The position numbers and the translations under genes were made by a program. From Patescibacteria group bacterium (GTDB lineage Bacteria > Patescibacteriota > Minisyncoccia > Phycocordibacterales > UBA1006), in assembly GCA_020428585.1 (NCBI GenBank), contig JAGQMP010000003.1, forward strand, positions 1 to 26,349: a stretch of DNA of 26,349 nucleotides, given 5' to 3'. This document shows positions 1-6,587 of this stretch, piece after piece (the stretch's first letter is position 1; each line of letters starts with the position of its first letter). The notes below the pieces were generated by a model, which was not told where the DNA came from, did no database searches, and saw nothing but the letters and a program-made list of their open reading frames with translations.

Positions 1-1
1 G

Positions 2-82
2 CCCATTAAAAATTCAGTCATTCTCCTCAAAGCATCGAATGGAACAAACTTTCAAAAGTTGTTTGATGAGGTAGATTGGTAG
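2..82 (+). CDS. C-terminal end of a Mur ligase, probably MurF (partial)
   Basis: An open frame enters from the left edge and stops with TAG directly before ddl, leaving 26 residues of the C-terminus. The segment ILLKASNGTNF resembles the 'VLVKGSRG' strand near the end of MurF (UDP-MurNAc-tripeptide:D-Ala-D-Ala ligase). MurF uses the dipeptide made by the next gene, Ddl, and murF-ddl adjacency is common, which supports the call. Only the tail is visible, so another Mur-ligase family member cannot be excluded. Confidence 0.45.
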   Translation, partial: PIKNSVILLKASNGTNFQKLFDEVDW

Positions 83-83
83 T

Positions 84-944
84 ATGAAAATAGCAATTAT
101 CACGGGCGGTACTGGTCCTGAACGAAACACATCAATAAATTCTGCAAAATATATACAATCTAATATCACGTTTGCGGAGTCTGAAACTTTTTTGTACCCA
201 GAAGATTATCCAGTTTTTTTGGAACAGGTGAATGATATTGATGTTGTTATTCCTATGGTTCATGGGTACGGCGGTGAGGACGGTACGATACAAAAAGATC
301 TTGAGCAAAAAGGTATTAAATATATTTTTTCAAAACCTGATGTACATGCATTATGTTTTGATAAGGAGCAAGCAAAGGTGAAAGTTGCTGAGCTCGTTTA
401 CCTTACTCCACAAACGTATGCTGATAAGGTGAAGTTTCCTTGTATTGCTAAGCCTCAAAGTAGTGGTTCTTCTGATGGATTGTTTTTCATTAACAGTGAG
501 GACGAGTTAGAGTTTCTTCCAAAAAATACTAATTTTATTTTAGAAGAGTTCATTCAAGGTAGAGAGCTGACCGTGGGGGTCGTTGAACATGAAGGGGAAG
601 AAATGGTGCTTCCGGTGATGGAGGTGTTAAAACCAAGTAAACTTTTTACCCGCGAGGAGAAATACTCGGATACTGCTGGAGACATTGAAGTTTTTCTTCC
701 TAGAGAAGACCACACATTAGAAAAAAGAATCCAAAACATTGCTTTGGATATTCACAAGAACCTCGGTGTCAGGCACCTATCACGTTCTGATTTTATTGTG
801 ACTGATGATGGGGAGGTTTATTTTTTGGAAATTAATACTACTCCAGGGTGTACTGAAACATCGTTTATTCCAAAGATGATAGAAAAAGCGGGGTTATCTT
901 TTTCTGAACTTCTAGAATATTGGTGTCTTCAAGAAATTAAGTAA
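84..944 (+). CDS. ddl: D-alanine--D-alanine ligase
   Basis: ATP-grasp enzyme joining two D-alanines in the cytoplasm to make the dipeptide that MurF adds to the peptidoglycan precursor. Visible Ddl signatures are the N-terminal GGTGPERNTSINS segment (residues 8-20), HGYGGEDGTIQ (about 60-70) for the first substrate and loop, the ATP-grasp strand ILEEFIQGRELTVGV (about 152-166), and the Mg-binding FLEINTTPGCTETSFIP segment near the end. At 286 residues it is slightly shorter than usual (about 300-360). The ATG follows the previous stop by 1 nt, so it is probably translated as part of an operon with the upstream Mur ligase; uvrC follows after 10 nt. A purine-rich GAGG lies about 13 nt upstream, a weak ribosome-binding site at best. 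Confidence 0.93.
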   Translation: MKIAIITGGTGPERNTSINSAKYIQSNITFAESETFLYPEDYPVFLEQVNDIDVVIPMVHGYGGEDGTIQKDLEQKGIKYIFSKPDVHALCFDKEQAKVKVAELVYLTPQTYADKVKFPCIAKPQSSGSSDGLFFINSEDELEFLPKNTNFILEEFIQGRELTVGVVEHEGEEMVLPVMEVLKPSKLFTREEKYSDTAGDIEVFLPREDHTLEKRIQNIALDIHKNLGVRHLSRSDFIVTDDGEVYFLEINTTPGCTETSFIPKMIEKAGLSFSELLEYWCLQEIK

Positions 945-954
945 TATAGATGAT

Positions 955-2178
955 ATGAAGCTTGCTGGATACAACAAACTCGACATCCCAACATCTCCTG
1001 GTGTGTATTTTTTTAAGCGTGGCGAAAATATACTCTACATTGGAAAGGCAACGAATCTAGCGAATCGAACCAAAAGCTATCTACAAAAGAATCTCATGGA
1101 AACGCGAGGACCATTGATTGTAAAAATGGTTGACGATACCACCACCATTGAATGGAAGGAAACTGATTCAGCGCTTGAGGCACTTCTTCTTGAATCATAT
1201 CTGATTAAACAACACCAACCCGAATACAACACCAAAGAAAAAGATAACAAGAGTTATAACTACGTGGTGATTACCGATGAATCAATCCCAAGAATTTTCA
1301 CGGTCAGGCAACGAGCACTACGAATCATGGAGGTGAAAGATGAAAAAAAACCTCTATATGTATTTGGGCCATTCCCGTCAATGGATCAGTTAAACACTGC
1401 ATTAAAAATCATACGAAAAATTTTTCCCTTTCATGGAAAGAAGACAACCAATCGACATAATATTGAGTTTTACAAACAACTTGGTCTTGTACCTGGGAGT
1501 TCAGATAAAGAATCCCAAACCGTTTATCAAAAAAACATTGAATATATTGCACTTTTCTTTCAAGGTAAAAAGCGTTCACTCATTCAGAAACTCAAACAAG
1601 AAATGATGGAATACGCTCGTACCATGAAGTTCGAACGTGCACAGGTGATCAAAAAACAAATCTACGCTCTTGAACATATTCAGGATATTGCCCTCTTGAA
1701 ACATGATTTTGAGGTATCACACTACATGAGCAGTTTTCGGATGGAGGCGTACGATATTGCGCATATGAGTGGGGAAGCGATGGTTGGTGTTATGTGTGTG
1801 TACAATGGCGTTGAAATTGATACCCATGAACATCGCGTCTTTAACATTACATCGGTTGATCGATCACACGATACCGCAGCGCTTGCTGAGGTGATTGAAC
1901 GCAGATTCAAACACACCGAATGGGCGTATCCCGATATTATTGTCGTGGATGGGGGAGTCGCACAAAAACGAGCAGTCGAGCGAGTTTTGCGTGAACACAA
2001 TATACACATACCTGTTATAGCGGTTGTTAAAGATGACAAACACAAAGCACGAGAATTGTTAGGGCAAAAGAAATTAACCGAACGTTATCACCGCGAGATT
2101 GTTGCCTTGAACGCCGAATCACACCGTTTCGCGATCAAGCAGCATAAACGAAAACGGGAGAAGAATTTTTTAAATTAA
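955..2178 (+). CDS. uvrC: UvrC-type excinuclease subunit, short form without C-terminal HhH
   Basis: Nucleotide-excision repair nuclease that cuts on both sides of a lesion with UvrB. Domains in order: GIY-YIG nuclease at the N-terminus (GVY at residues 16-18, YIG at 28-30, followed by KATNLANR), a UVR motif that binds UvrB (about residues 205-242), and the RNase H-like C-terminal nuclease (YDIAHMSGE with its catalytic Asp, then VVDGG). The protein ends at 407 residues with the segment HRFAIKQHKRKR, where ordinary UvrC (about 600 residues) continues into tandem helix-hairpin-helix repeats. The reading frame closes directly into a good terminator, so this looks like a natural end and not a frameshift. 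It lies 10 nt after ddl, probably cotranscribed. Confidence 0.9.
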   Translation: MKLAGYNKLDIPTSPGVYFFKRGENILYIGKATNLANRTKSYLQKNLMETRGPLIVKMVDDTTTIEWKETDSALEALLLESYLIKQHQPEYNTKEKDNKSYNYVVITDESIPRIFTVRQRALRIMEVKDEKKPLYVFGPFPSMDQLNTALKIIRKIFPFHGKKTTNRHNIEFYKQLGLVPGSSDKESQTVYQKNIEYIALFFQGKKRSLIQKLKQEMMEYARTMKFERAQVIKKQIYALEHIQDIALLKHDFEVSHYMSSFRMEAYDIAHMSGEAMVGVMCVYNGVEIDTHEHRVFNITSVDRSHDTAALAEVIERRFKHTEWAYPDIIVVDGGVAQKRAVERVLREHNIHIPVIAVVKDDKHKARELLGQKKLTERYHREIVALNAESHRFAIKQHKRKREKNFLN

Positions 2179-2202
2179 AAAGCCTCATAAGGGAGGCTTT
2201 TT
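2177..2202. terminator. Bidirectional intrinsic terminator between uvrC and the convergent hypothetical gene
   Basis: Perfect 10-bp stem AAAAAGCCTC / GAGGCTTTTT with a 6-nt loop. It has a T-run on both strands, so it can end uvrC transcription and also that of the facing gene on the minus strand. It overlaps the last base(s) of uvrC. Confidence 0.9.
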
Positions 2203-2214
2203 ATTTTCTGTTTT

Positions 2215-2649
2215 TTATTCAAAGAGAAGTCCATAACTTCTCTTAGCAGGAAGAAAATTCATGTTGTTATAACCGATGTCTTCGTATGCCTCTCTTGGTG
2301 GTGAAGCTGGTCGTTCCAACTTTCCAAAATCAACATAATTAATTTCTCCTTCATATTCAATCCAAGCCATAAGTTGAACTGTGAATAGGAATACTAATAT
2401 TCGTATCAGTGATAACTCTTCTTCAGAAATTAAGAAATAATCTCGGTAATCTTTGTCGGCAAAATTTACCATTTTTATTTCTTTAATGAGTTCTTGCGTG
2501 CAGTATTCCTCGTTCTCTAGGTAGAACCTCTTCGCTTCTTCTTTGGCTTGATCTATGCACTTGAATCCTCCTTGCTCTATCCTAAATAGGATGTAATTTA
2601 ACATCCCACGGGTATTCTTTGGAATACCTTCGTTAGATTTGATGTTCAT
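2215..2649 (-). CDS. Hypothetical protein, 144 residues
   Basis: I do not recognise this protein. It is rich in charged residues, with one hydrophobic stretch near the middle (LIRILVFLFTVQLMAWI) that could be a buried helix or a single membrane segment. The frame can be extended to a TTG at 2673, but a reasonable promoter on the minus strand (TTGAAT, 17 nt, TAAATT) overlaps that codon, so the ATG at 2649 is the better start. The gene is convergent with uvrC across a shared terminator and divergent from tRNA-Ala. It is AT-rich compared with uvrC and may be accessory. Confidence 0.6.
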   Translation of the reverse strand: MNIKSNEGIPKNTRGMLNYILFRIEQGGFKCIDQAKEEAKRFYLENEEYCTQELIKEIKMVNFADKDYRDYFLISEEELSLIRILVFLFTVQLMAWIEYEGEINYVDFGKLERPASPPREAYEDIGYNNMNFLPAKRSYGLLFE

Positions 2650-2709
2650 TTTTGACAGTTTTGTTTTTATCAATTTAGTACTTTTTTACCATATATTCAA
2701 GCCATACCC

Positions 2710-2737
2710 TTGCATATTCTAACCCTTTATCTATAAT
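2710..2737 (+). promoter_or_regulatory. Promoter of tRNA-Ala
   Basis: TTGCAT (2710-2715), 16-nt spacer, perfect TATAAT (2732-2737). Transcription would start near 2744, giving a leader of about 50 nt before the mature tRNA. Confidence 0.8.
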
Positions 2738-2762
2738 GGCTGGCAGTCGTTTGTTGACGAAA

Positions 2763-2798
2763 CCAAATGGGTAGTGTCACTACGACACCACCCTTTGG
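2763..2798 (+). other. Leader hairpin that runs into the tRNA-Ala 5' end
   Basis: Long stem: 2763-2778 pairs with 2784-2798 around the loop ACTAC, interrupted only by a bulged T2768 and one A-C mismatch. Its last two bases are G1 and G2 of the tRNA, so the hairpin and the acceptor stem compete for these bases. It could position RNase P cleavage or act as a folding control. Confidence 0.65.
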
Positions 2799-2870
2799 GC
2801 CTGTAGCTCATCTGGCTAGAGCGCCTCATTTGCACTGAGGAGGTGGCAGGTTCGAGTCCTGTCAGGTCCA
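2797..2870 (+). tRNA. tRNA-Ala (anticodon TGC)
   Basis: Complete cloverleaf: acceptor GGGCCTG pairs with CAGGTCC (one G-T pair), D-arm GCTC/GAGC, anticodon stem CCTCA/TGAGG with loop TTTGCAC giving anticodon TGC, T-arm GCAGG-TTCGAGT-CCTGT. Discriminator is A2870. CCA is not encoded (ACAA follows), so nucleotidyltransferase must add it. It has its own strong promoter upstream and the unusual element A downstream. Confidence 0.97.
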
Positions 2871-2911
2871 CAAACAAAAAATTTCAGATTTATTCTGAAA
2901 TTTTTTGTTTG
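2871..2911 (+). terminator. Hairpin P1 of element A, terminator-like, directly after the tRNA-Ala discriminator
   Basis: Perfect 18-bp inverted repeat (2871-2888 with 2894-2911) and a 5-nt loop; the right arm contains six consecutive T. It starts at the first base after the discriminator, exactly as its counterpart does after tRNA-Leu. It may terminate tRNA transcription, block or guide 3' processing, or be the left boundary of the downstream element. Confidence 0.8.
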
Positions 2912-2924
2912 CTGGAACATAGAA

Positions 2925-3062
2925 GAAGAGTCCCTGCGGACTCTTCGTCAGGACGAGAAAGGCGGAGCCATGTCCGATCTGAGCGAAGCGAAGCAGGACG
3001 GGCGAGCCGGGGTCGCGAGAAAACACGTATGTGTTTTACTTGTGACCGAGTTGTCAGGTCCA
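2925..3062 (+). ncRNA. Element A: structured tRNA-linked element with conserved 60-nt core
   Basis: Order of parts: hairpin P2 (GAAGAGTCC 2925-2933 / GGACTCTTC 2938-2946, loop CTGC); the T-arm-complementary segment CAGGAC (2949-2954); the conserved core 2958-3017; hairpin P3 (AAAACAC 3020-3026 / GTGTTTT 3031-3037, loop GTAT) enclosed by GGTCGCG 3011-3017 / TGTGACC 3041-3047; and a copy of the tRNA-Ala 3' end, TGTCAGGTCCA (3052-3062). The core matches element B (26111-26170) at 58 of 60 positions, and the P2 and P3 stems differ in sequence but keep pairing. The element could be a transcribed RNA, since it lies on the tRNA strand, or a small mobile element; the sequence alone does not decide. 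Open frames across it are not credible proteins. Confidence 0.75.
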
Positions 3063-3071
3063 TTCGACTTC

Positions 3072-3103
3072 GTAACAACCATTACGTACGTGACGGTTGT
3101 TAC
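3072..3103 (+). other. Hairpin closing the element A region
   Basis: GTAACAACC (3072-3080) pairs perfectly with GGTTGTTAC (3095-3103), and the interior continues pairing around the palindrome ACGTACGT (3084-3091). It occupies the place where element B has a clear terminator, but there is no T-run, so termination is uncertain. The rest of 3104-3175 shows nothing I can identify. Confidence 0.55.
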
Positions 3104-3175
3104 TGCGCTCGTGGCAAACTATTATTTATTACTGAAGACTTGTTTCAAAAACCTTTCTCACATTCTCTAAACAAA

Positions 3176-3222
3176 TATGCTAACTATAGTATGTCGCACT
3201 AAAATTATCAAATTTATATAAT
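3176..3222 (+). promoter_or_regulatory. Promoter and possible C-box of the R-M regulator gene
   Basis: A perfect TATAAT (3217-3222) lies 14 nt before the ATG of the regulator gene; the -35 is weak. Upstream, TATGCTAACTATAGTATG (3176-3193) contains the 8-bp palindrome ACTATAGT and the GCTAAC word that is also found in the large palindrome before the methyltransferase. This is where C proteins of R-M systems bind to control their own gene, so an operator is plausible. Confidence 0.5.
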
Positions 3223-3236
3223 AAAAAGTATAAACT

Positions 3237-3434
3237 ATGAAAAAATCAGCATTAGTGAAATTTGGTGAGCGCGTGAGAGAAGAAAGGCTAAAACAAAACT
3301 TATCTCAGGAGAAATTTGCGGCGATCGTTGGTGTTCATCGCACTTACATAGGGAAGAATATTACCCTGGAAAACATTGAAAAAGTGGCAAAAGCTCTGAA
3401 ATTAGATATTAATGAACTGTTTAACTTCAAATAA
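3237..3434 (+). CDS. XRE-family regulator (C-protein-like) with a gap in its HTH region
   Basis: Small 65-residue helix-turn-helix protein. The N-terminal part (FGERVREERLKQNLSQEKFAAIVG then VHRTYIG) and the C-terminal part (KNITLENIEKVAKAL, DINELFNF) match the XRE family typical of R-M controller proteins. In such proteins a segment like 'xIERxx' joins these halves; here VHRTYIG runs directly into KNITLEN, so about six residues after the recognition helix are missing in frame. The stop lies 1 nt before the start of the nuclease gene, the classic C-R arrangement. It could be a degraded regulator or an unusual variant. Confidence 0.75.
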   Translation: MKKSALVKFGERVREERLKQNLSQEKFAAIVGVHRTYIGKNITLENIEKVAKALKLDINELFNFK

Positions 3435-3435
3435 T

Positions 3436-4398
3436 ATGATCGACAAGAACATACTAAAACATTTTGGGGTTGACAATGATAGAGAGAGCAGAAAAGATAC
3501 ATTTCTTGAAGCTTTAAGATTAAGTCCAAGTGCTCAAGGATATATTGCCGGTGCAATTAGTGAGGTGTTGCTAAAGAAACACCTTGAATCGAAGGGTTTT
3601 GAAGTAATCAGAATTAAAGAAAAACCAAGCGGAGGAAACCTAGCAAAAAACTATGAAGCACGAGGAGATTTTTACATACGTCATAAATCCAGCACCGCTG
3701 ACGAATGGCTAGTTATTGAGAGTAAGGGTTTAAAAAGCAACTCCGAATTCCGAGGAAGCAAGCTAGATTCCCCCGAAAAAGTTTTTAGATTTCTAAAGAG
3801 CAGAATCTTTAATAAGGCAAAAACAAAGGAGACTATTTATAAAAAGGGGAACGCCACCTATTCCAAGGCTAAGGAAAAATGGGAAAGAAAAAACAAGGGT
3901 GAAAAGTTCCCTCAGTTTGGCTGGAAAAAAGAATTTCCTGGCCCTGAGTGCTACGATCTGGCCAATATTTGGGAGAATGAAGGTGAGCTAAAGAAATGGA
4001 TCAATTCGCTCAATAAAGAAAGCTTTACAGAACAAGCATATAGAAATGTAGATGGCGCAATCGCCATACTTGAGACACACCAACCCAGTAAAAGAGTTGG
4101 GATTAGAACAGCCATAGACCAAGCCGCACCCCTAGTATACGACTTCAATATTATGAGCGTGGATCTTTTTTTGCGAACAGGTAAGCATGAATTTGTGTTT
4201 ATGAATAGTGAGGAGATTGCACATTCTCCAACCTCGCCAGAGCATCTGTATCAAAACTACATTATCGATATCTTGGTGAAAGGCAAAAAAGATAAGCCGA
4301 TTATTCAAAGGCCTTGGTACTCTGCAATAGAGGATTGCATATCTAAAACAAATCCTACGTATAGGCCGATAGATAATTCACAGGTTGATAACAGATAG
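3436..4398 (+). CDS. Probable PD-(D/E)XK restriction endonuclease
   Basis: 320-residue soluble protein placed between a C-type regulator and a DNA methyltransferase. It has a plausible PD-(D/E)XK core: an early helix with Glu43, then GDFYI (Asp78) and WLVIESKG (Glu95-Ser-Lys97). I do not recognise its close family, so the assignment to restriction rests on the core motif and on its neighbours. The frame reaches a little further upstream to 3412, but the ATG at 3436 follows the regulator stop by 1 nt and is preferred. The later part (about residues 130-180) is Lys/Trp-rich and probably binds DNA. AT-rich codon use differs from the housekeeping genes and fits horizontal acquisition. Confidence 0.7.
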   Translation: MIDKNILKHFGVDNDRESRKDTFLEALRLSPSAQGYIAGAISEVLLKKHLESKGFEVIRIKEKPSGGNLAKNYEARGDFYIRHKSSTADEWLVIESKGLKSNSEFRGSKLDSPEKVFRFLKSRIFNKAKTKETIYKKGNATYSKAKEKWERKNKGEKFPQFGWKKEFPGPECYDLANIWENEGELKKWINSLNKESFTEQAYRNVDGAIAILETHQPSKRVGIRTAIDQAAPLVYDFNIMSVDLFLRTGKHEFVFMNSEEIAHSPTSPEHLYQNYIIDILVKGKKDKPIIQRPWYSAIEDCISKTNPTYRPIDNSQVDNR

Positions 4399-4401
4399 TA
4401 A

Positions 4402-4449
4402 TTGACACATTTGTGTCATACAGCTAACATATAAGTGTTAGCTGTATGA
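4402..4449 (+). promoter_or_regulatory. Promoter with two operator-like palindromes over the methyltransferase start
   Basis: TTGACA (4402-4407) with TAACAT (4425-4430) at 17 nt gives a likely promoter, with transcription starting a few bases before the ATG. It is overlaid by TGACACA-TT-TGTGTCA (4403-4418) and by a perfect 14-bp inverted repeat: TCATACAGCTAACA (4416-4429) and its complement at 4436-4449 around TATAAG. The second repeat contains the start codon (4446-4448). There is no Shine-Dalgarno sequence. Confidence 0.75.
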
Positions 4450-6485
4450 GCCAATCAACACTACCATTTTTTAGCCCTTTTGATTCTCCTTCACTCAAGA
4501 AAAGTGACGGGCTTTTGAAGTTGTTTGAAGATATTCATAATCATATTTATGCAAACGACGGCCTATCGTCTGAACAGGCGCTAGAAGAAACAATCAAAAT
4601 ATTATTTCTAAAAATATTTGATGAAAAAAATAAGACACTCGAATTCAAGATATCAACATCAGAATATGAACATATTTTAGTTGGTGAGAAGGAAAAATTT
4701 TTTTCAAAGAGATTAGAGGATTTGCAAAAGAATACTTTTAGTTACTTTTCAAATCTTTTTGAAAAAGATGAAAAAATTAAACTTAAGGAGAGTACAATCG
4801 CTTTTGTTTTTAATAAATTACAGAATGTTGATCTTCTTAATTCATCAGGTGATATAAAAGGACTTGCATTTCAAAAATTTTTACACTCTTCACAAAGAGT
4901 TGGGAGAGGTCAGTTTTTTACCCCAGAGCAAATTATAAAATTATGTGTGGACATCATGCAGCCCACGTCTAGTGAAAAAGTGCTTGACCTTGCGTGCGGG
5001 AGCGGAGGTTTTCTTAGTGCGGCTCTACAATACGTATCACTTAATGAACCAAAAAAGATTAATAATTTTGCCAAGGACAATATTTTTGGAATTGAAATTA
5101 ATCGCACTGCTGCAAAAATTGCCAAAATGAGGATGATTCTAGAGGGGGACGGTTATTCTAATATCATCCAATTTGATTCTTTGTCGGATTGGAGTGATTT
5201 AAACCTTGAATTGAATAAATCAAATGGAAGCACCAGCGGATCATATCAAGAATATTTTGACATTATTCTTACTAATCCTCCATTTGGTACCCAAGGAAAG
5301 ATCACTGATAAATCAGTTCTAAGAAATTTTGATCTTGGATATAAGTGGAAAGAAAACGAGGGTACATACACTAAGAGTAATACCCAACTAAATGGACAAG
5401 TACCAGAGATACTGTTTATTGAAAGGTCTCTACAGTTTTTAAAACCTGGTGGGCGAATGGCGATTGTATTGCCCAATGGCGATTTTGAGAATTCTAGCCT
5501 AACATACCTAAGACACTACATAAAAGACGCCGCAGAAGTGGTAGCTGTTGTTAAATTACCGCAAGAGACATTCATACCTTCTGGTACGGGAGTGAAAACA
5601 TCTGTTTTATTTTTGAGAAAAAAAAATGGGTCTAAAAAAAATGAACAAGTGTTTTTTGCACAAATAAATAAACTCGGATATTTAGGGAATAAGAATGCTT
5701 CTTTGATCTATAAAAAGGATAACTTAGGAAACATCTTAAAATCAAGCAAGGGGGAACCTCAAATAGACGAGGATATTTCCAATGTTATATCTGCGTATTC
5801 TAGCTATAAGTCTAGTGGTAATTTGGAATCAACAGATGATATTTTTGTAGTCGATAAAGATGACATCAACTATAGTCGCCTTGATTTTGAATTTTATAAG
5901 CCAAGTTACAGAAAAAATTATCAAAGTTTAATCAAGCAGGGTGCACGACCACTTGGAGATTTAGTAAAAATAAAAAAGACAAAGGCAAAAAAATTGCGAC
6001 AAAAGGATCTATTGGTTCGCTATGTTGAGTTGTCTGATATTAGTACTCAGTACAATGAAATAATTAATTCGACAGAACAATTTGTACACGAATTACCAAG
6101 CCGTGCCTCATACGAGCTAATCGAAGGGAATCTAATTACGGCTGTTGCAGGAAATTCTATTGGGACAAAAAGCCACGCATCTGCATATGTAACCGAACTA
6201 TATGACGGATGTGTGTGTACTAATGGATTTCGTGTTTTTGAAGTTGATGAGAAAAAGGTAAATCCTTACTACCTTCTTTATTACCTAAATTCCAGTTTTT
6301 TTCTCGACCAGGTGTATCGATTTAGAACAGGAGCGGCTATACCCTCTCTGTTAGATAATGATTTACAGAATATTTTAGTTTTATTGCCAAACATAGCAGA
6401 GCAAGAAAGAATTGGTGATATAGTAGAACAGGGATTTAGTGATCGTCAAAAATACAAAGACCTTGTTGAAAGTATTAAAATTTAG
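4446..6485 (+). CDS. Fused N6-adenine DNA methyltransferase and specificity (M-S) protein
   Basis: 679 residues. An N-terminal helical region like HsdM is followed by the catalytic domain: GQFFTP (residues 155-160), SAM-binding DLACGSGGFL (181-190) and catalytic NPPF (277-280). From about residue 490 the sequence resembles one HsdS target-recognition domain, with RPLGDLVKIKKTKAKK at its start and a conserved IPSLLDNDLQNILVLLPN segment before a final helix. The protein therefore carries its own single specificity domain and would methylate adenine in host DNA to protect it from the nuclease encoded just upstream. One TRD usually reads a half-site, so it may dimerise. AT-rich composition suggests transfer. 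No separate hsdR is nearby. Confidence 0.88.
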   Translation: MSQSTLPFFSPFDSPSLKKSDGLLKLFEDIHNHIYANDGLSSEQALEETIKILFLKIFDEKNKTLEFKISTSEYEHILVGEKEKFFSKRLEDLQKNTFSYFSNLFEKDEKIKLKESTIAFVFNKLQNVDLLNSSGDIKGLAFQKFLHSSQRVGRGQFFTPEQIIKLCVDIMQPTSSEKVLDLACGSGGFLSAALQYVSLNEPKKINNFAKDNIFGIEINRTAAKIAKMRMILEGDGYSNIIQFDSLSDWSDLNLELNKSNGSTSGSYQEYFDIILTNPPFGTQGKITDKSVLRNFDLGYKWKENEGTYTKSNTQLNGQVPEILFIERSLQFLKPGGRMAIVLPNGDFENSSLTYLRHYIKDAAEVVAVVKLPQETFIPSGTGVKTSVLFLRKKNGSKKNEQVFFAQINKLGYLGNKNASLIYKKDNLGNILKSSKGEPQIDEDISNVISAYSSYKSSGNLESTDDIFVVDKDDINYSRLDFEFYKPSYRKNYQSLIKQGARPLGDLVKIKKTKAKKLRQKDLLVRYVELSDISTQYNEIINSTEQFVHELPSRASYELIEGNLITAVAGNSIGTKSHASAYVTELYDGCVCTNGFRVFEVDEKKVNPYYLLYYLNSSFFLDQVYRFRTGAAIPSLLDNDLQNILVLLPNIAEQERIGDIVEQGFSDRQKYKDLVESIKI

Positions 6486-6552
6486 AAGGGTGGCCAAGTT
6501 TTACTATGATTGTTCTTAAATGTTTATGGTCTTACAACAAACTCTCATTAAA

Positions 6553-6580
6553 TTGTCATTTACTCACCGCTAGGTATACT
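6553..6580 (+). promoter_or_regulatory. Promoter of rlmB
   Basis: TTGTCA (6553-6558), 16-nt spacer, TATACT (6575-6580). The ATG follows 7 nt after the -10, so the transcript is probably leaderless. The rest of the gap 6486-6552 shows nothing else. Confidence 0.8.
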
Positions 6581-6587
6581 CGATACC

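Noticed and set aside
1722..2045. 107-codon minus-strand frame within uvrC
   Set aside because: Shadow frame; uvrC on the other strand has clear conserved motifs.
2871..3062. Element A as a group I intron
   Set aside because: The guide-like segment is suggestive, but the core is only about 60 nt and lacks recognisable P, Q, R, S elements; it also lies after the tRNA and does not interrupt the anticodon loop.
2871..3062. Element A as remnant of an integrase-type genomic island
   Set aside because: The tRNA-end duplication fits, but there is no integrase or pseudogene, and the same compact structured unit occurs at two different tRNAs with covarying stems. Not excluded, only not favoured.
2843..3202. 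Open frames of 119, 66 and 62 codons across the tRNA-Ala/element A region
   Set aside because: They run through the tRNA and through hairpin arms; the peptide similarity with frames at 26008-26274 comes from the conserved RNA-like core and not from protein selection, since the frames differ outside the core and both strands are open.
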